Part shown: piece by piece, positions 25,436 to 36,790 of the stretch
How the letters are laid out: every line of letters begins with the position of its first letter
How positions within the stretch are numbered: position 1 is the first letter of the stretch
DNA from: Acidobacteriota bacterium
GTDB lineage: Bacteria > Acidobacteriota > Terriglobia > 20CM-2-55-15
Direction: 5' to 3'
Assembly (NCBI GenBank): GCA_022821265.1
Contig: JAJEDW010000022.1
Location: forward strand, 1 to 44,480
DNA: 44,480 bases
The notes under the pieces: generated by a model
The model's input: the letters and a program-made list of their open reading frames with translations, nothing else
Told to the model about the DNA's origin: nothing
Databases searched by the model: none
Position numbers and translations under genes: made by a program

Positions 25436-28351
25436 TCAGAACGTCAAGCGAACGCCGAGCTGCGCCTGGAACGGCGCCAGGACGGCGCGCCCGAACCCGA
25501 ACGTGGAGGACCGCCGGTTGCCGTTGAAGTTGACGACGTTGGCCGTGTTGAACAGGTTGAACATCTCCCAGAGAACTTCCACGTTGCGCGACTCGTCGAT
25601 CACGAACCGCTTGCTCAGCCGGAGGTCCGTGTTGAAGTACGACTCGCCCCGCATGGAATTGACGCCGACGCCGGGTTCCCGGTCGTTGCGCACGCCGTCC
25701 CGGTTGGCGTCCGTGCCCGTCGTCGCATCGTACGGGGGGGCGCTGTTGGCCGTCACGATCGCCGCCGCGTTGACGCCGTATCCCAGCGTGTAGACGACGT
25801 TGGCCGTGAACCGGTGCCGCACGTCGTTCTCGGTGGGACCGTAATGGACCGGGCCGAAGATATCGTACGGATCGGCCGGCGCCACGCCGATGATGATCGG
25901 GAAGCCGCCGCGGTTGTACTCTTTGGCCGAGCCGAGCGTGTAACCCAGGAGGAAGCTGACGTTCCCGGAGAACCGTCGGGTGAGGCGGAGCGTGAGCGCG
26001 TCGACGTTGATCCGGTTGCTGTGGTCGTTGGCCAGGATCATCTGGAAACAACCGGGCAGGCCGGCGGCCGCGAGTCGACCCGCGAACGGGCACGCGCCGT
26101 CGGCGAACGGCGCGTTCACGTTGCGCCGCATCAGGAAGTGGCGCCCCATGATGCGCGTATAGTCCGCGGTGAAGGACAGTTCCCGGGTCAACTCCGTGTC
26201 GATGGCGACGTTGACCTGTTGCGTGTACGGCGTGTTCGCGTGGGGGCTGGGCACCGTGGAGCTGCCGATGGCGTCGGGCGGAAACGCGCTCGCGTCAGGC
26301 ACGGCCGGGAAGAAATCGGGATTCCGAACCTCGATGGTCTGGATGTTCAGGCCGTTGTAGCTGTTCACCGCCCCCCGCATGACCAGCGTGGGGACGCGGT
26401 CGTGGTAGACGCCGTAACCGGCCCGCAACGCCGACCTGCCGTTCCCGGCGATGTCCCAGGCGAAGCCGATGCGCGGCGACAGGTCCAGCGTGTCGGTGGG
26501 AACGGGACGCCACGGCGCGACTCCCAGATCTCCGGCCGGCCCCAGCGCGACGTTCAGCCAGACGTCCCCGGGCCGGTCCCGCGAAAAGCCCGGCTGCTCG
26601 AACGCGTCCGGCCCGTCGAAGTCGCCCTCCAGGATGCGCAAGTCATAACGCAAACCCAGATTGATCGTGAAGTTCGGACGGATCCTCCACGCGTCGTTCA
26701 CGAACAACGCGTACATGTCCATGTCCCGCCGGACCCGCGTGAATACCGGATCCAGGCTTTCCCCGCGCTGGAACTGCAGGTTGACGCCGGCGCTGTACTC
26801 GGCGGGAACGAACGGCGCGACGTCGGTCTCGAAGATGTACTGGCCGTTGAAGTCCTCGTTGGTGTCGTTCCCGGCGACGATGTCGTTCATCTCGCCGCCC
26901 CAGACCAGACTGTGCCGGTCGAATTCATGACTCGTGGAGTTGGAGACGATCCAGCTCTTCTGGCTCCGGCTCTGAGGCGCCGCGCTGCCGTCGGTTCCGA
27001 TGCTGACCGAGGGGAAGATCAACCCCGGAAGGAACGATTCTCCGTGTCGAAGACTGCGAACGATACGCTGGTTGGACCGGTTGACGCGAAGCTCGTTGAC
27101 GGTCCGGGCGCCGATGGCGCTGGTCAGGCTCGCCGTGGCGAAATAGGAGTTGTTCAGGTCGTCGAACCCGCGATCCGCGGCGTCGGAGCCGCCGATGTCC
27201 TTGTTCAGGTCGTTGTCGTCATCGTACAGATAGGTGACGTCCAACGTGTTTCGGCGGTCCAGGTTGAATGTGAACTTCCCGATCGCGTTGACCTGCTCGC
27301 GTGTCGTGGGAACGCTGGCGCGCGTGTCGTAGCCCATGCCCAGGCCGTCGACGAACGCCTTCACCGACGCGGGAATCGACACCTCGGAGCTTGCCTCGCG
27401 CGTCCGGCGCTCGACCGACAGGAAGTAGAAGGCGCGGTCGGGGGAGAACGGGCCGCCGATGGTGCCGCCCCACTGCTGGGACTTGAACGGCGTCACGCTC
27501 GGGGATTGAACCGGCTCGCCTCTCATCATCCGGAAGTTCGGCTTGTCGAACGAGTCGTCCCGGAGGAAATAGAATCCGCTGCCGTGCACGTCGTTGCCGC
27601 CCGACTTGAGAACCACGTTGACCGCGCCGGCGCCGCTGCGGCCGAATTCGGCCGAGTAGCCCGACGTCAGCACCTGGAACTCCTGGATCGCCTCCTGGCC
27701 GAGGGGGGTCCGTGTGCTGCGCGAGATGTTCGTGCCCCCGCCGATGACCTCGTCGTTGAAGTCCACGCCTTCCAGCCAGATGGCCTTGTGCGACTCGTCC
27801 ATCCCGAAGAAGCTGATCGAATCCGTGCCGACGGAGTTCCGCGCCGAGCTCTGGTCGAGGACAACGCCGGGCGCCAGCAGCGCCAGGTCCATGAAGTCAC
27901 GCTTCTTCAGGGGCAGGTCCTGGACGAGCCGGTTTCCGACGAGCGTTTCCATCACGTTGCGCGTCGTCTGGACCAGCGGCGGCGCGGCTTCGACCGTGAC
28001 GGAGTCGGCGGCGGCGCCCACCTGCAGTTCGAAGTCGATCTTCACCTCACCCTGGATGGGCAGCACGATTCCCGGACGGTTGACGACGCCGAAGCCGTCC
28101 ATCTCCACCCGGGCGTCGTATGTCGCCGGGGCGAGCCCGGCGATCCGATAGGCGCCGGCCGCCCCGGTCACCGTCTCGCGCAGCAGGCCCGTGCTCACGT
28201 GGGTCACGGTGACCCTCGCTCCGGGCACGACGGCGCCCGTGGAGTCGGTGACGACGCCGAGCATCGATCCCGTGGTGGTTTGAGCCATGGCGGCTGCAAC
28301 GCCGAACGTGATCGCACCCGCGACCGTCACGCATCTGGATAGAGAACGCAT
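25436..28351 (-). CDS. Oar-like TonB-dependent receptor with carboxypeptidase-regulatory domain
   Basis: A 971-residue outer-membrane protein. A signal peptide (MRSLSRCVTVAGAITFGVAAAMAQ) precedes a carboxypeptidase-regulatory-like domain (SMLGVVTDSTGAVVPGARVTVTHVSTG...) at about 27-110, then a plug domain (LPLKKRDFMDLALLAPGVV) and a long beta-barrel ending in an aromatic residue (AQLGVRLTF). This architecture is expanded in Acidobacteriota. The ligand is unknown; these receptors usually take up large carbon compounds. The ATG at 28351 has TTTGGAG upstream; an upstream ATG at 28405 lacks one. Same strand as oadGAB but separated by a hairpin. Confidence 0.9.
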   Translation of the reverse strand: MRSLSRCVTVAGAITFGVAAAMAQTTTGSMLGVVTDSTGAVVPGARVTVTHVSTGLLRETVTGAAGAYRIAGLAPATYDARVEMDGFGVVNRPGIVLPIQGEVKIDFELQVGAAADSVTVEAAPPLVQTTRNVMETLVGNRLVQDLPLKKRDFMDLALLAPGVVLDQSSARNSVGTDSISFFGMDESHKAIWLEGVDFNDEVIGGGTNISRSTRTPLGQEAIQEFQVLTSGYSAEFGRSGAGAVNVVLKSGGNDVHGSGFYFLRDDSFDKPNFRMMRGEPVQSPSVTPFKSQQWGGTIGGPFSPDRAFYFLSVERRTREASSEVSIPASVKAFVDGLGMGYDTRASVPTTREQVNAIGKFTFNLDRRNTLDVTYLYDDDNDLNKDIGGSDAADRGFDDLNNSYFATASLTSAIGARTVNELRVNRSNQRIVRSLRHGESFLPGLIFPSVSIGTDGSAAPQSRSQKSWIVSNSTSHEFDRHSLVWGGEMNDIVAGNDTNEDFNGQYIFETDVAPFVPAEYSAGVNLQFQRGESLDPVFTRVRRDMDMYALFVNDAWRIRPNFTINLGLRYDLRILEGDFDGPDAFEQPGFSRDRPGDVWLNVALGPAGDLGVAPWRPVPTDTLDLSPRIGFAWDIAGNGRSALRAGYGVYHDRVPTLVMRGAVNSYNGLNIQTIEVRNPDFFPAVPDASAFPPDAIGSSTVPSPHANTPYTQQVNVAIDTELTRELSFTADYTRIMGRHFLMRRNVNAPFADGACPFAGRLAAAGLPGCFQMILANDHSNRINVDALTLRLTRRFSGNVSFLLGYTLGSAKEYNRGGFPIIIGVAPADPYDIFGPVHYGPTENDVRHRFTANVVYTLGYGVNAAAIVTANSAPPYDATTGTDANRDGVRNDREPGVGVNSMRGESYFNTDLRLSKRFVIDESRNVEVLWEMFNLFNTANVVNFNGNRRSSTFGFGRAVLAPFQAQLGVRLTF

Positions 28352-28446
28352 CGCGACTCCAAACGAATCAAGATTTCCGATCCGAGCCAGGAACAACAAG
28401 AACAAGAAGGTTAGTGGGAGCGGGGTCCGCCGGTCAACCGGGCGGG

Positions 28447-28471
28447 GGCGCGGCGCTCTGAAAGCCGCGCC
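28447..28471. terminator. Hairpin at the end of the second TonB receptor gene
   Basis: GGCGCGGC and GCCGCGCC form a perfect 8-bp stem with a 9-base loop, directly after the stop codon of the upstream receptor gene. No T-run follows. It probably ends or trims that transcript. TTGACC lies some 30 bp further along the minus strand and may be the -35 of the next receptor gene. Confidence 0.4.
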
Positions 28472-28474
28472 GCA

Positions 28475-30835
28475 CTACAGCGTCAACCGCAACGACAGCC
28501 TCGCCGAGCGCGGGATGGCGGCATGGAAGTGAATGTCCTCGACGCCCTCGACGGGTTCGCCGGGCAGCCGCGACACGAAGTAGTAGTCGATGTCGGAGAC
28601 CTCGGCGTCGAGCAGGTTGAAGCCTTCCACGACGAGCCGGAAACGTTCGGAGAACTTGAAGCCGATCTCGCCGTTGACGATGGACGTCGACCGGGACCGG
28701 ACGCTGTTGTCCTCCACCAGGGGCCGGGGCCCGAAGTGGCGGAGCCGGAGACTGCCGAACGGTCCGGAGGGAACTTCCTCGGGCGGCTCCACCGCGAAGC
28801 CGCCCGACACGACCCGGTTGAGGGCGCCGGGAACGAAGTTCTCGTTCCGTCCGATATCGGCGAACCGGGCCCGCGAAAGCGCCAGGTCCAGGTCGACGGT
28901 CATCCACGGGTTCGCGCGGAAGTAGTTCGTGATCTCCAACCCCACCCGCCGGCTCGCCGGCCCGGCCTCGGTGCTGCCGGAGTCGCCGACGTAGATCAGC
29001 TCGGAATCGAACCCCAGATACCAGAGCGTCGCCGTCGTCTGCAGGCCCGGAATCGCCACGGTGCGAACGCCGAACTCGGCGCCCTGCGCGCGCGCGAACG
29101 CCGGCGAGCGCGGCGCCGGCTCGCCCGTGAACGGATCCACGCTCAGCACGACGCCCAGACCCGAGTTGGAATGGAACCCCAGCCCCCAGTTCGCGTAGAG
29201 CTCCGTGCCGCCCCAGGGGCCGAAGGCCGCGGACACCTTCGGGCTCAGGATGCCGCCGGTGGCCGTTCCCGAGTTCAGCGCGTTGTCGGAGCGCACGTTC
29301 CAGTGATGGACGTCGCCGCGCAAGCCGATGGTCGTCCGGACGACGCGACTCCACTGCACTTCGGTCTCTCCGAAGATCCCCACCGAGAACTGGTCGACGT
29401 CGTCGGCCCGGGCGGTGGCCAGTCGTTCCGTCTCCCGCGTCAGGTACAGCCCCAACGGTCCGCCGATCGAGTCGTTCCGGAAGTCCACGCCCACGACGGA
29501 CTCGGTGTCGTAACCGGCCAGGTGTCCCAACCGGCGGTGCGTGAGCTTGGCGCCCGTCGACCAGCGGTTCTCGAACTGTTCGAACTGGTCGCCGTTGACC
29601 GGATCGTTCAGGAAGTAGGTGAAGTTGTGATAGAGCTGCACCCCGTAGCGCAGGCCGTACACGGTCAGGCGCGTCGAATCGCGCGCGCCCGACCGCTGCC
29701 AGTCCCCGGCCAGGCTGTACCGGAACGTCTCGCCGCCGTCGGACTCCTCGATGAACCCGAAACGGCTGATGAGGCCGCCATCGACGGCGCGCTGCGGGAC
29801 CTGGTCGGTGGAGTGCCAGTGGTTGGAGAATCCCATGAACGTGACCGAGAACCCGTTGCGCGCGTCGCCCTGGCTGTAGCGCAGGACGCCGTTGAACTTG
29901 TCGTGTTCGTTCGGGCTGTCCCACGGACCGTCGTCGCGCGCCCACTCGAAGGCCGCCAACAGGTTGCCCCGCCCCACGCGCGGCGAAGCGGCGCCGAGGA
30001 ACCGGAAGAAGTTGAACGACCCGATGGTTCCGCTCACGATGGGGCGGTCCAGCCGGTTGAAGTAGTTCACGTTCGCGGACCCGGCGGTCGAGAAGTCGCC
30101 GTTCTCGGCGTAATAGGGTCCCTTGCGGAACTGCACGCCGCTGACCAGCTCCGGAATCAGGAAGTTGGCGTCCGCGTAGCCTTGCGCATGTGCGTGGGTC
30201 GCCATGTTCACCGGAACGCCGGCGATGGTCTGGCTGAAGTCGAAACCGTGGTCGAGGTTGAAGCCGCGCAGGTAGTACTGGTTGGCCTTGCCCTCGCCGC
30301 TGTGCTGGCTGATGACCATGCCCGGAACGGTCTCGAGCACTTCGGTGGGCCTGTAGAAGGCGCGCGTGCTCAACTGGGCCGCCGTGATGGCGCCTTCGCT
30401 GCCGGCGCTGGCCACCCCCACGATGTTCTCGGCGGGGTTGTCCAGCTCGGCCAGGTTGCGGAACGTCGCCGGGGCCGTGATCGTGATGTCCGCGTTCGTC
30501 GACACGATCAACACCGCGTCGCCGGCGGCGTTCTCCCCCGGACCGATCGTCAGCTCGCGCCGCGCCGTGCTGAAGTTGATCAACCGGAACGTCAACACCG
30601 CGGGTCCTTCCGCCGCGTTCTCGAAACGGTAGCCGCCGTCGCCCGCCGTCAGCGCCTCGACGGGTTCCGCCGCACCGGAGTGCGACAGCTCGACGCTGAC
30701 GCCCGGAATCAAGGCTCCCGACTGGTCCAGCACGCGGCCGGACACGGCGCCGGTTTGCGCGTGTGCGAGGCTCCCCCCGCCGAGACAGCCGATCACCGCG
30801 AATCGCGCGGCGGCGCGGCGCATGCAGTCGGTCAT
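28475..30835 (-). CDS. TonB-dependent receptor with carboxypeptidase-regulatory domain
   Basis: A 786-residue outer-membrane receptor. It has a signal peptide (MRRAAARFAVIGCLGGGSLAHAQ), a regulatory-like domain (GAVSGRVLDQSGALIPGVSVELSHSG), a plug (ITAAQLSTRAFYRPTEVLETVPGMVISQHSGEGKANQYYLRGFNLDHGFDF, the classical TonB-receptor plug sequence) and a barrel ending RLSLRLTL. The plug histidines in MATHAHAQGYADANFL are notable and could reflect metal or metallophore uptake, which is inference. Several ATGs occur; the one at 30835 has a nearby GAGG. An 11-bp palindrome TGAAGTCTTCA lies upstream at 30873-30883 and could be an operator. Confidence 0.9.
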   Translation of the reverse strand: MTDCMRRAAARFAVIGCLGGGSLAHAQTGAVSGRVLDQSGALIPGVSVELSHSGAAEPVEALTAGDGGYRFENAAEGPAVLTFRLINFSTARRELTIGPGENAAGDAVLIVSTNADITITAPATFRNLAELDNPAENIVGVASAGSEGAITAAQLSTRAFYRPTEVLETVPGMVISQHSGEGKANQYYLRGFNLDHGFDFSQTIAGVPVNMATHAHAQGYADANFLIPELVSGVQFRKGPYYAENGDFSTAGSANVNYFNRLDRPIVSGTIGSFNFFRFLGAASPRVGRGNLLAAFEWARDDGPWDSPNEHDKFNGVLRYSQGDARNGFSVTFMGFSNHWHSTDQVPQRAVDGGLISRFGFIEESDGGETFRYSLAGDWQRSGARDSTRLTVYGLRYGVQLYHNFTYFLNDPVNGDQFEQFENRWSTGAKLTHRRLGHLAGYDTESVVGVDFRNDSIGGPLGLYLTRETERLATARADDVDQFSVGIFGETEVQWSRVVRTTIGLRGDVHHWNVRSDNALNSGTATGGILSPKVSAAFGPWGGTELYANWGLGFHSNSGLGVVLSVDPFTGEPAPRSPAFARAQGAEFGVRTVAIPGLQTTATLWYLGFDSELIYVGDSGSTEAGPASRRVGLEITNYFRANPWMTVDLDLALSRARFADIGRNENFVPGALNRVVSGGFAVEPPEEVPSGPFGSLRLRHFGPRPLVEDNSVRSRSTSIVNGEIGFKFSERFRLVVEGFNLLDAEVSDIDYYFVSRLPGEPVEGVEDIHFHAAIPRSARLSLRLTL

Positions 30836-31061
30836 GGCCTCGAACATAGCCGGTTCGCGGCGCCGTCGAGACTGAAGTCTTCATGAATTTTCGGTCAGGA
30901 GTTCAATCGGAAATGTCCGGAACACGCCGCGCATCGTGGGCGGCCATCGTCGCTGCGTCGGTTGCCGCGCGCTCGAAGTGAACCACCTGTCCCGCCAAGT
31001 CTTGGACCCTTTCTTCGCCGTGGACGCCGCCTCGCGGCGGGACGCCCAGCGCCCGGGCGTT

Positions 31062-33638
<2,577 letters not shown>

Positions 33639-33659
33639 CGCAACGCGTCCTCGCATGAC

Positions 33660-33697
33660 GCCGGCCGCTCAGCGGGACGCCCGGCTGAGCGGCCGGC
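33660..33697. other. Strong intercistronic hairpin between hsp20 and clpB
   Basis: A perfect 13-bp stem, GCCGGCCGCTCAG (33660-33672) paired with CTGAGCGGCCGGC (33685-33697), has a 12-base loop. It stands about 40 nt past the hsp20 stop and 22 nt before clpB. With no T-run, it is more likely to limit read-through or protect the hsp20 message than to be a full terminator. Confidence 0.65.
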
Positions 33698-33736
33698 GGG
33701 AATCGTCGATCGTTACGGCAAGTCGGCTTCGCCGAA

Positions 33737-34174
33737 TCACCCGACGGCGATCTGCCTGGCCTTCGCCTGCTGCGACTTCGGAAGGGTCACCGTCAGAACG
33801 CCGTCCTTGTAGTCGGCCGAAATCCGGCTCTCGTCGACGGTCGTCGGGATCGAGAACGACCGGCTGAAGCCGCCGTACGCCCGCTCGATCCGGTGGAAGT
33901 TGTCCTCCTGGGTGTCCTTTTCGAATCGCCGCTCGCCCTTGAAGGTCAGGACGTTGTTCTCGAGACTCAATTCGATCTGGTCCTTCTCGACACCCGGCAC
34001 CTCGGCCTGAACGACGATCTCGTTCGCCGTCTCGTGGATGTCGACGGCCGGATTCCACGCCGCGGTGGATCCGGAATCTCCGCGGCCCCCGTAGGCGGAC
34101 TCGTCGAAGACCCGATTCATGCGGTCCCGCAGAGTGCTCAACTCGCGGAACGGATCCCATCTGATCACTGCCAT
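33737..34174 (-). CDS. Small heat-shock protein, Hsp20/alpha-crystallin family
   Basis: A 145-residue ATP-independent holdase. The N-terminus (IRWDPFRELSTLRDRMNRVF) and the alpha-crystallin domain (AVDIHETANEIVVQAEVPGVEKDQIELSLENNVLTFKGER ... DGVLTVTLPKS) are typical, with the A-x-x-x-n-G-v-L motif near residue 128. It keeps unfolded proteins ready for ClpB/DnaK, and clpB follows on the same strand. AAGGAGG stands 8 nt before the ATG and the promoter upstream is close to consensus, so high expression is expected. Confidence 0.94.
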   Translation of the reverse strand: MAVIRWDPFRELSTLRDRMNRVFDESAYGGRGDSGSTAAWNPAVDIHETANEIVVQAEVPGVEKDQIELSLENNVLTFKGERRFEKDTQEDNFHRIERAYGGFSRSFSIPTTVDESRISADYKDGVLTVTLPKSQQAKARQIAVG

Positions 34175-34207
34175 TGCTGTGGCCTCCTTGTTTCTTAGTG
34201 TTCACAC

Positions 34208-34236
34208 ATAATAAGATTTGAGCATATTAATGTCAA
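34208..34236 (-). promoter_or_regulatory. Promoter of hsp20-clpB with HAIR-like dyad
   Basis: On the minus strand TTGACA (34231-34236), a 17-bp AT-rich spacer and TATTAT (34208-34213) form a strong sigma-70 promoter about 27 nt from the transcript's ATG. TTGA-N11-TCAA (34218-34236) overlaps the -35 and spacer. This half-site spacing is that of the HspR operator HAIR (CTTGAGT-N7-ACTCAAG), although the inner bases differ. No CIRCE element is present. Confidence 0.7.
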
Positions 34237-34319
34237 CTTTTGGACCCAATTTTTCGCTTGCCGGGTTCATCAGCTTATCTTGCTTGAAATGAGTCATTTG
34301 TGAGATACAGGCGGCAGGC

Positions 34320-35396
34320 ATGACCGTGAGAAAACCGGTTCCGGATGACGAGATTCTCTTGGCCGACTACGATTTCGACCTTCCCGCGGAACGGATCGCC
34401 CGCGAACCGGCCCGCCCGCGCGACACATCCAGGCTGCTCATCGTCGACCGTTCCACCCGTCGCAAGACCGACGGGTCGTTCCAGTACCTGGCGGATCACC
34501 TGGCGCCCGGGGACCTTCTGGTTCTGAACAACACGCGCGTGCTCGCCGCGCGCGTCCTGGGCACGCTCCAGCGGACGGGACGCGGCGTCGAGGTGCTGTT
34601 CGTCCACCCGCTCCCCGGGGGCGCATGGGCCGCCATGCTTCGCCCGGGCCGGCGCGTGCGCGACGGCGACCGGGTCGCCGTGGCCGGCCCCGACGCCGAA
34701 GCCGGCCCTCACGTTCGCATCGGGAGCCGCGGCGCCCGCGGTTTGCGCACGGTGAGGCTCGAGCCGCCCGCAGACGTCTACACGATGCTGGATCGGTGCG
34801 GACACGTTCCCCTGCCCCCCTACATCGACCGCCCCGACCTTCCCGCGGACCGCGACGACTACCAGACCGTCTACGCCAGCGTACCGGGCGCCGTGGCCGC
34901 TCCGACGGCCGGCCTGCACTTGACGCGCCGCGTCCTGGCGCGGCTTCGACGCAGGGGCGTGGAAATCGCGGAGTTGACCCTGCACGTGGGGGCCGGCACG
35001 TTCACGCCCGTGCGGATCCCGAACGCCCGCGATCACCGGCTCCACGCCGAACGCTTCGAGATCCCCCCGGCCACGGCCGACGCGCTGAACCGCGCCCGCG
35101 ACGAGAACCGGCGCATCGTCGCCGTGGGCACGACCACGACCCGGACGCTGGAACACGTCGTCGGACGGCACGGCCGCTTCGTCGCGGGCGGGGGCGAAAC
35201 AGACCTCTATATTCTGCCGGGTCACCGGTTTCGGGCGGTCGGCGGGCTGCTGACCAACTTCCACCTGCCGCGCTCGACGCTGATGCTGCTCGTATCGGCG
35301 TTCGCCGGGCGGGGCCTCGTGCTCGAAGCCTACGCCCACGCGATCGCGCGGGGCTACCGCTTCTACAGCTACGGGGACGCCACGCTGTTCCTGTGA
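34320..35396 (+). CDS. queA: S-adenosylmethionine:tRNA ribosyltransferase-isomerase (QueA)
   Basis: A 358-residue enzyme that transfers and rearranges the ribosyl group of SAM onto 7-aminomethyl-7-deazaguanine in tRNA, forming epoxyqueuosine. Family motifs: [71 protein letters not shown], and at the C-terminus [18 protein letters not shown] followed by [13 protein letters not shown]. Length is typical. It is divergent from hsp20 across 145 bp; its own promoter is not clear, and TTGCTT-N18-GATACA is a weak candidate. No other queuosine genes lie nearby. Confidence 0.95.
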   Translation: MTVRKPVPDDEILLADYDFDLPAERIAREPARPRDTSRLLIVDRSTRRKTDGSFQYLADHLAPGDLLVLNNTRVLAARVLGTLQRTGRGVEVLFVHPLPGGAWAAMLRPGRRVRDGDRVAVAGPDAEAGPHVRIGSRGARGLRTVRLEPPADVYTMLDRCGHVPLPPYIDRPDLPADRDDYQTVYASVPGAVAAPTAGLHLTRRVLARLRRRGVEIAELTLHVGAGTFTPVRIPNARDHRLHAERFEIPPATADALNRARDENRRIVAVGTTTTRTLEHVVGRHGRFVAGGGETDLYILPGHRFRAVGGLLTNFHLPRSTLMLLVSAFAGRGLVLEAYAHAIARGYRFYSYGDATLFL

Positions 35397-35448
35397 CCCC
35401 CCGCGGCGCATCCGGTTCGCCGCCGGGCGGGCGGCGGCGCGTTTCGGG

Positions 35449-35454
35449 TATAAT
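35449..35454 (+). promoter_or_regulatory. Candidate -10 box of the cold-shock gene
   Basis: A perfect TATAAT stands about 50 nt before the cold-shock ATG in otherwise GC-rich sequence. No recognisable -35 box is at the right distance. The leader of about 43 nt is short for a temperature-sensing cspA-type leader. Confidence 0.45.
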
Positions 35455-35503
35455 GGCCGTCATCCGGCCGAACGTCGCAATTCGGGTTCCCGTGGAGAAA
35501 CAG

Positions 35504-35713
35504 ATGAGCAAGGAAGTCGGCAAGGTCAAATGGTTCAACAACAAGAAGGGTTTCGGGTTCATCGAGCGCGAGACCGGCGGCGACGTGTTCGTCCACTACT
35601 CCGCGATCCAGACCGACGGCTACCGGACGCTCAAGGAGGGTGAAGACGTGGAGTTCACGATCACGGAAGGGCCCAAGGGGTTTCAGGCCGAAAACGTGAC
35701 CCGTCCCGAATAG
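35504..35713 (+). CDS. Cold-shock protein, CspA family
   Basis: A 69-residue single-domain RNA/DNA-binding protein with both nucleic-acid motifs: [13 protein letters not shown] (RNP1) and DVFVHYSAI (RNP2). It would melt RNA secondary structure in the cytoplasm. The ATG at 35504 is preceded by GGAG and gives the standard [11 protein letters not shown] start. It lies 107 nt after queA with its own -10 box and is followed by a terminator, so it is a separate unit. Confidence 0.95.
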   Translation: MSKEVGKVKWFNNKKGFGFIERETGGDVFVHYSAIQTDGYRTLKEGEDVEFTITEGPKGFQAENVTRPE

Positions 35714-35749
35714 CCTCCCTCGCCTCACGGTCTCTACGCCCGACGACAA

Positions 35750-35777
35750 CCCCGCGGCGCCCGTCGCGGGATCTTTT
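35750..35777 (+). terminator. Terminator after the cold-shock gene
   Basis: CCCGCG (35751-35756) and CGCGGG (35765-35770) form a stem with an 8-base loop, followed by ATCTTTT. It starts 38 nt past the cold-shock stop. Beyond it, before the next gene, are two further dyads without clear role: CGCGGTC-GCC-GACCGCG (35794-35810) and GCGAA-CAA-TTCGC (35821-35833). Confidence 0.65.
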
Positions 35778-35983
35778 CCGTACCGGCCCGGGACGCGGTC
35801 GCCGACCGCGTGACGCATGTGCGAACAATTCGCGACGTGCGTGTGACGCACGGCACGGTTTTCCCAGAATTCACAATCGTTACAGGCGGCCTGTGGCAGA
35901 CAGGAAGCCGTGTGGATCGCGTCTCCGGCCGGACGGATTCGGCCGGGGCGACGCCCCCCTGGACGTGCGCGAGATCGAGAACC

Positions 35984-36679
35984 GTGGCCAAGGTCCTGAT
36001 CGTCGACGATGACCGAGAGTCGCTGCGACTCCTCGAGGAACGCTTGCGGCGCGACGGTTTCACGGTCTCCTCGGTCACCGATTCCAGTCTGGCGATGGCC
36101 GAGCTCCGGCGTTTCCGCCCCGATCTGATCATCCTGGAAGTCGTGCTCCGCGGAATCGACGGGCTCGAGATCTGCCGGCAGGTGCGCCGCCCGCGGGAAT
36201 TCGATCCCATCGGCATGATCATCGTGAGCGGGCTGTCTTCGGAAACCGACCGCGTGGTCGGTCTCGAGATCGGCGCGGACGACTACATCGCCAAGCCGTT
36301 CAGCGTGCGCGAGGTCCTGGCCCGGTCGCGGGCCGTGCTTCGCCGCCGCGACCGCTGGCGAAACGACGCGCCGACCGTGGAGTGGGACCATCTCACGGTC
36401 GACCCGCACAAGCACCTGGTTCGGGCCGGCCGACGCAAGATCGAGCTTAGCGCGCTCGAGTTCCGGCTGCTCCAGTTCCTCGCCAGCCACCGCTCGCAGG
36501 TATTCTCGCGCGACCAGCTCCTGGACCGGGTCTGGGGAACCGAGCGCAACGTGACTCCCCGCAACGTCGACGTGTGCGTCCGCCGCATCCGCGAGAAGAT
36601 CGAACCGGTGCCGGACAGCCCCCGCTACATCCAGACCATCCACGGCGTCGGTTATCGATTCGGCGGCGCGACGGACTGA
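35984..36679 (+). CDS. OmpR/PhoB-family response regulator with Glu at the phospho-acceptor site
   Basis: A 231-residue regulator with a receiver domain (1-120) and a winged-helix DNA-binding domain (about 130-228: ELSALEFRLLQFLASHRSQVFSRDQLLDRVWG ... NVDVCVRRIREKIEP ... IQTIHGVGYRFG). The receiver keeps the acidic pair D8/D9/D10 and the KPF lysine. The segment that normally reads LLDxxLPG is LILEVVLRG with E52 where the phosphorylated Asp should be. A Glu here often mimics the phosphorylated state. No histidine kinase gene is adjacent. The start is a GTG; the longer frame from 35810 is not supported by the family. A DNA-repeat array lies directly downstream. Confidence 0.9.
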   Translation: MAKVLIVDDDRESLRLLEERLRRDGFTVSSVTDSSLAMAELRRFRPDLIILEVVLRGIDGLEICRQVRRPREFDPIGMIIVSGLSSETDRVVGLEIGADDYIAKPFSVREVLARSRAVLRRRDRWRNDAPTVEWDHLTVDPHKHLVRAGRRKIELSALEFRLLQFLASHRSQVFSRDQLLDRVWGTERNVTPRNVDVCVRRIREKIEPVPDSPRYIQTIHGVGYRFGGATD

Positions 36680-36699
36680 GGGCGGACCCGGCGTCCGCG

Positions 36700-36748
36700 T
36701 TCACCTAAAGTTCACACCCTCTTGATGGCGGCTTGACACGGCGTTCCT
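36700..36748 (+). promoter_or_regulatory. Five half-sites at an 11-bp period before the TonB receptor gene
   Basis: TTCAC (36700), TTCAC (36711), TTGAT (36722), TTGAC (36733) and TTCCT (36744) occur at exactly 11-bp steps. Tandem half-sites one helical turn apart are the binding pattern of OmpR/PhoB-family dimers. The array starts 20 bp after the regulator gene and ends about 43 bp before the receptor ATG. Confidence 0.7.
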
Positions 36749-36790
36749 ACCCTGGGGCTTCGGTTTCAATTCGACAGGGGGAATCACGCA

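Noticed and set aside
34625-35503. N-terminal extension of the cold-shock protein through the queA region
   Set aside because: The frame is open but antiparallel in meaning to queA, is Arg/Pro-rich and lacks any domain; the ATG at 35504 with GGAG gives the standard protein.
36733-36760. Simple sigma-70 promoter at TTGACA before the third TonB receptor
   Set aside because: No -10 box stands at 16-18 bp; the element fits better as part of the 11-bp repeat array, with activator-dependent transcription.
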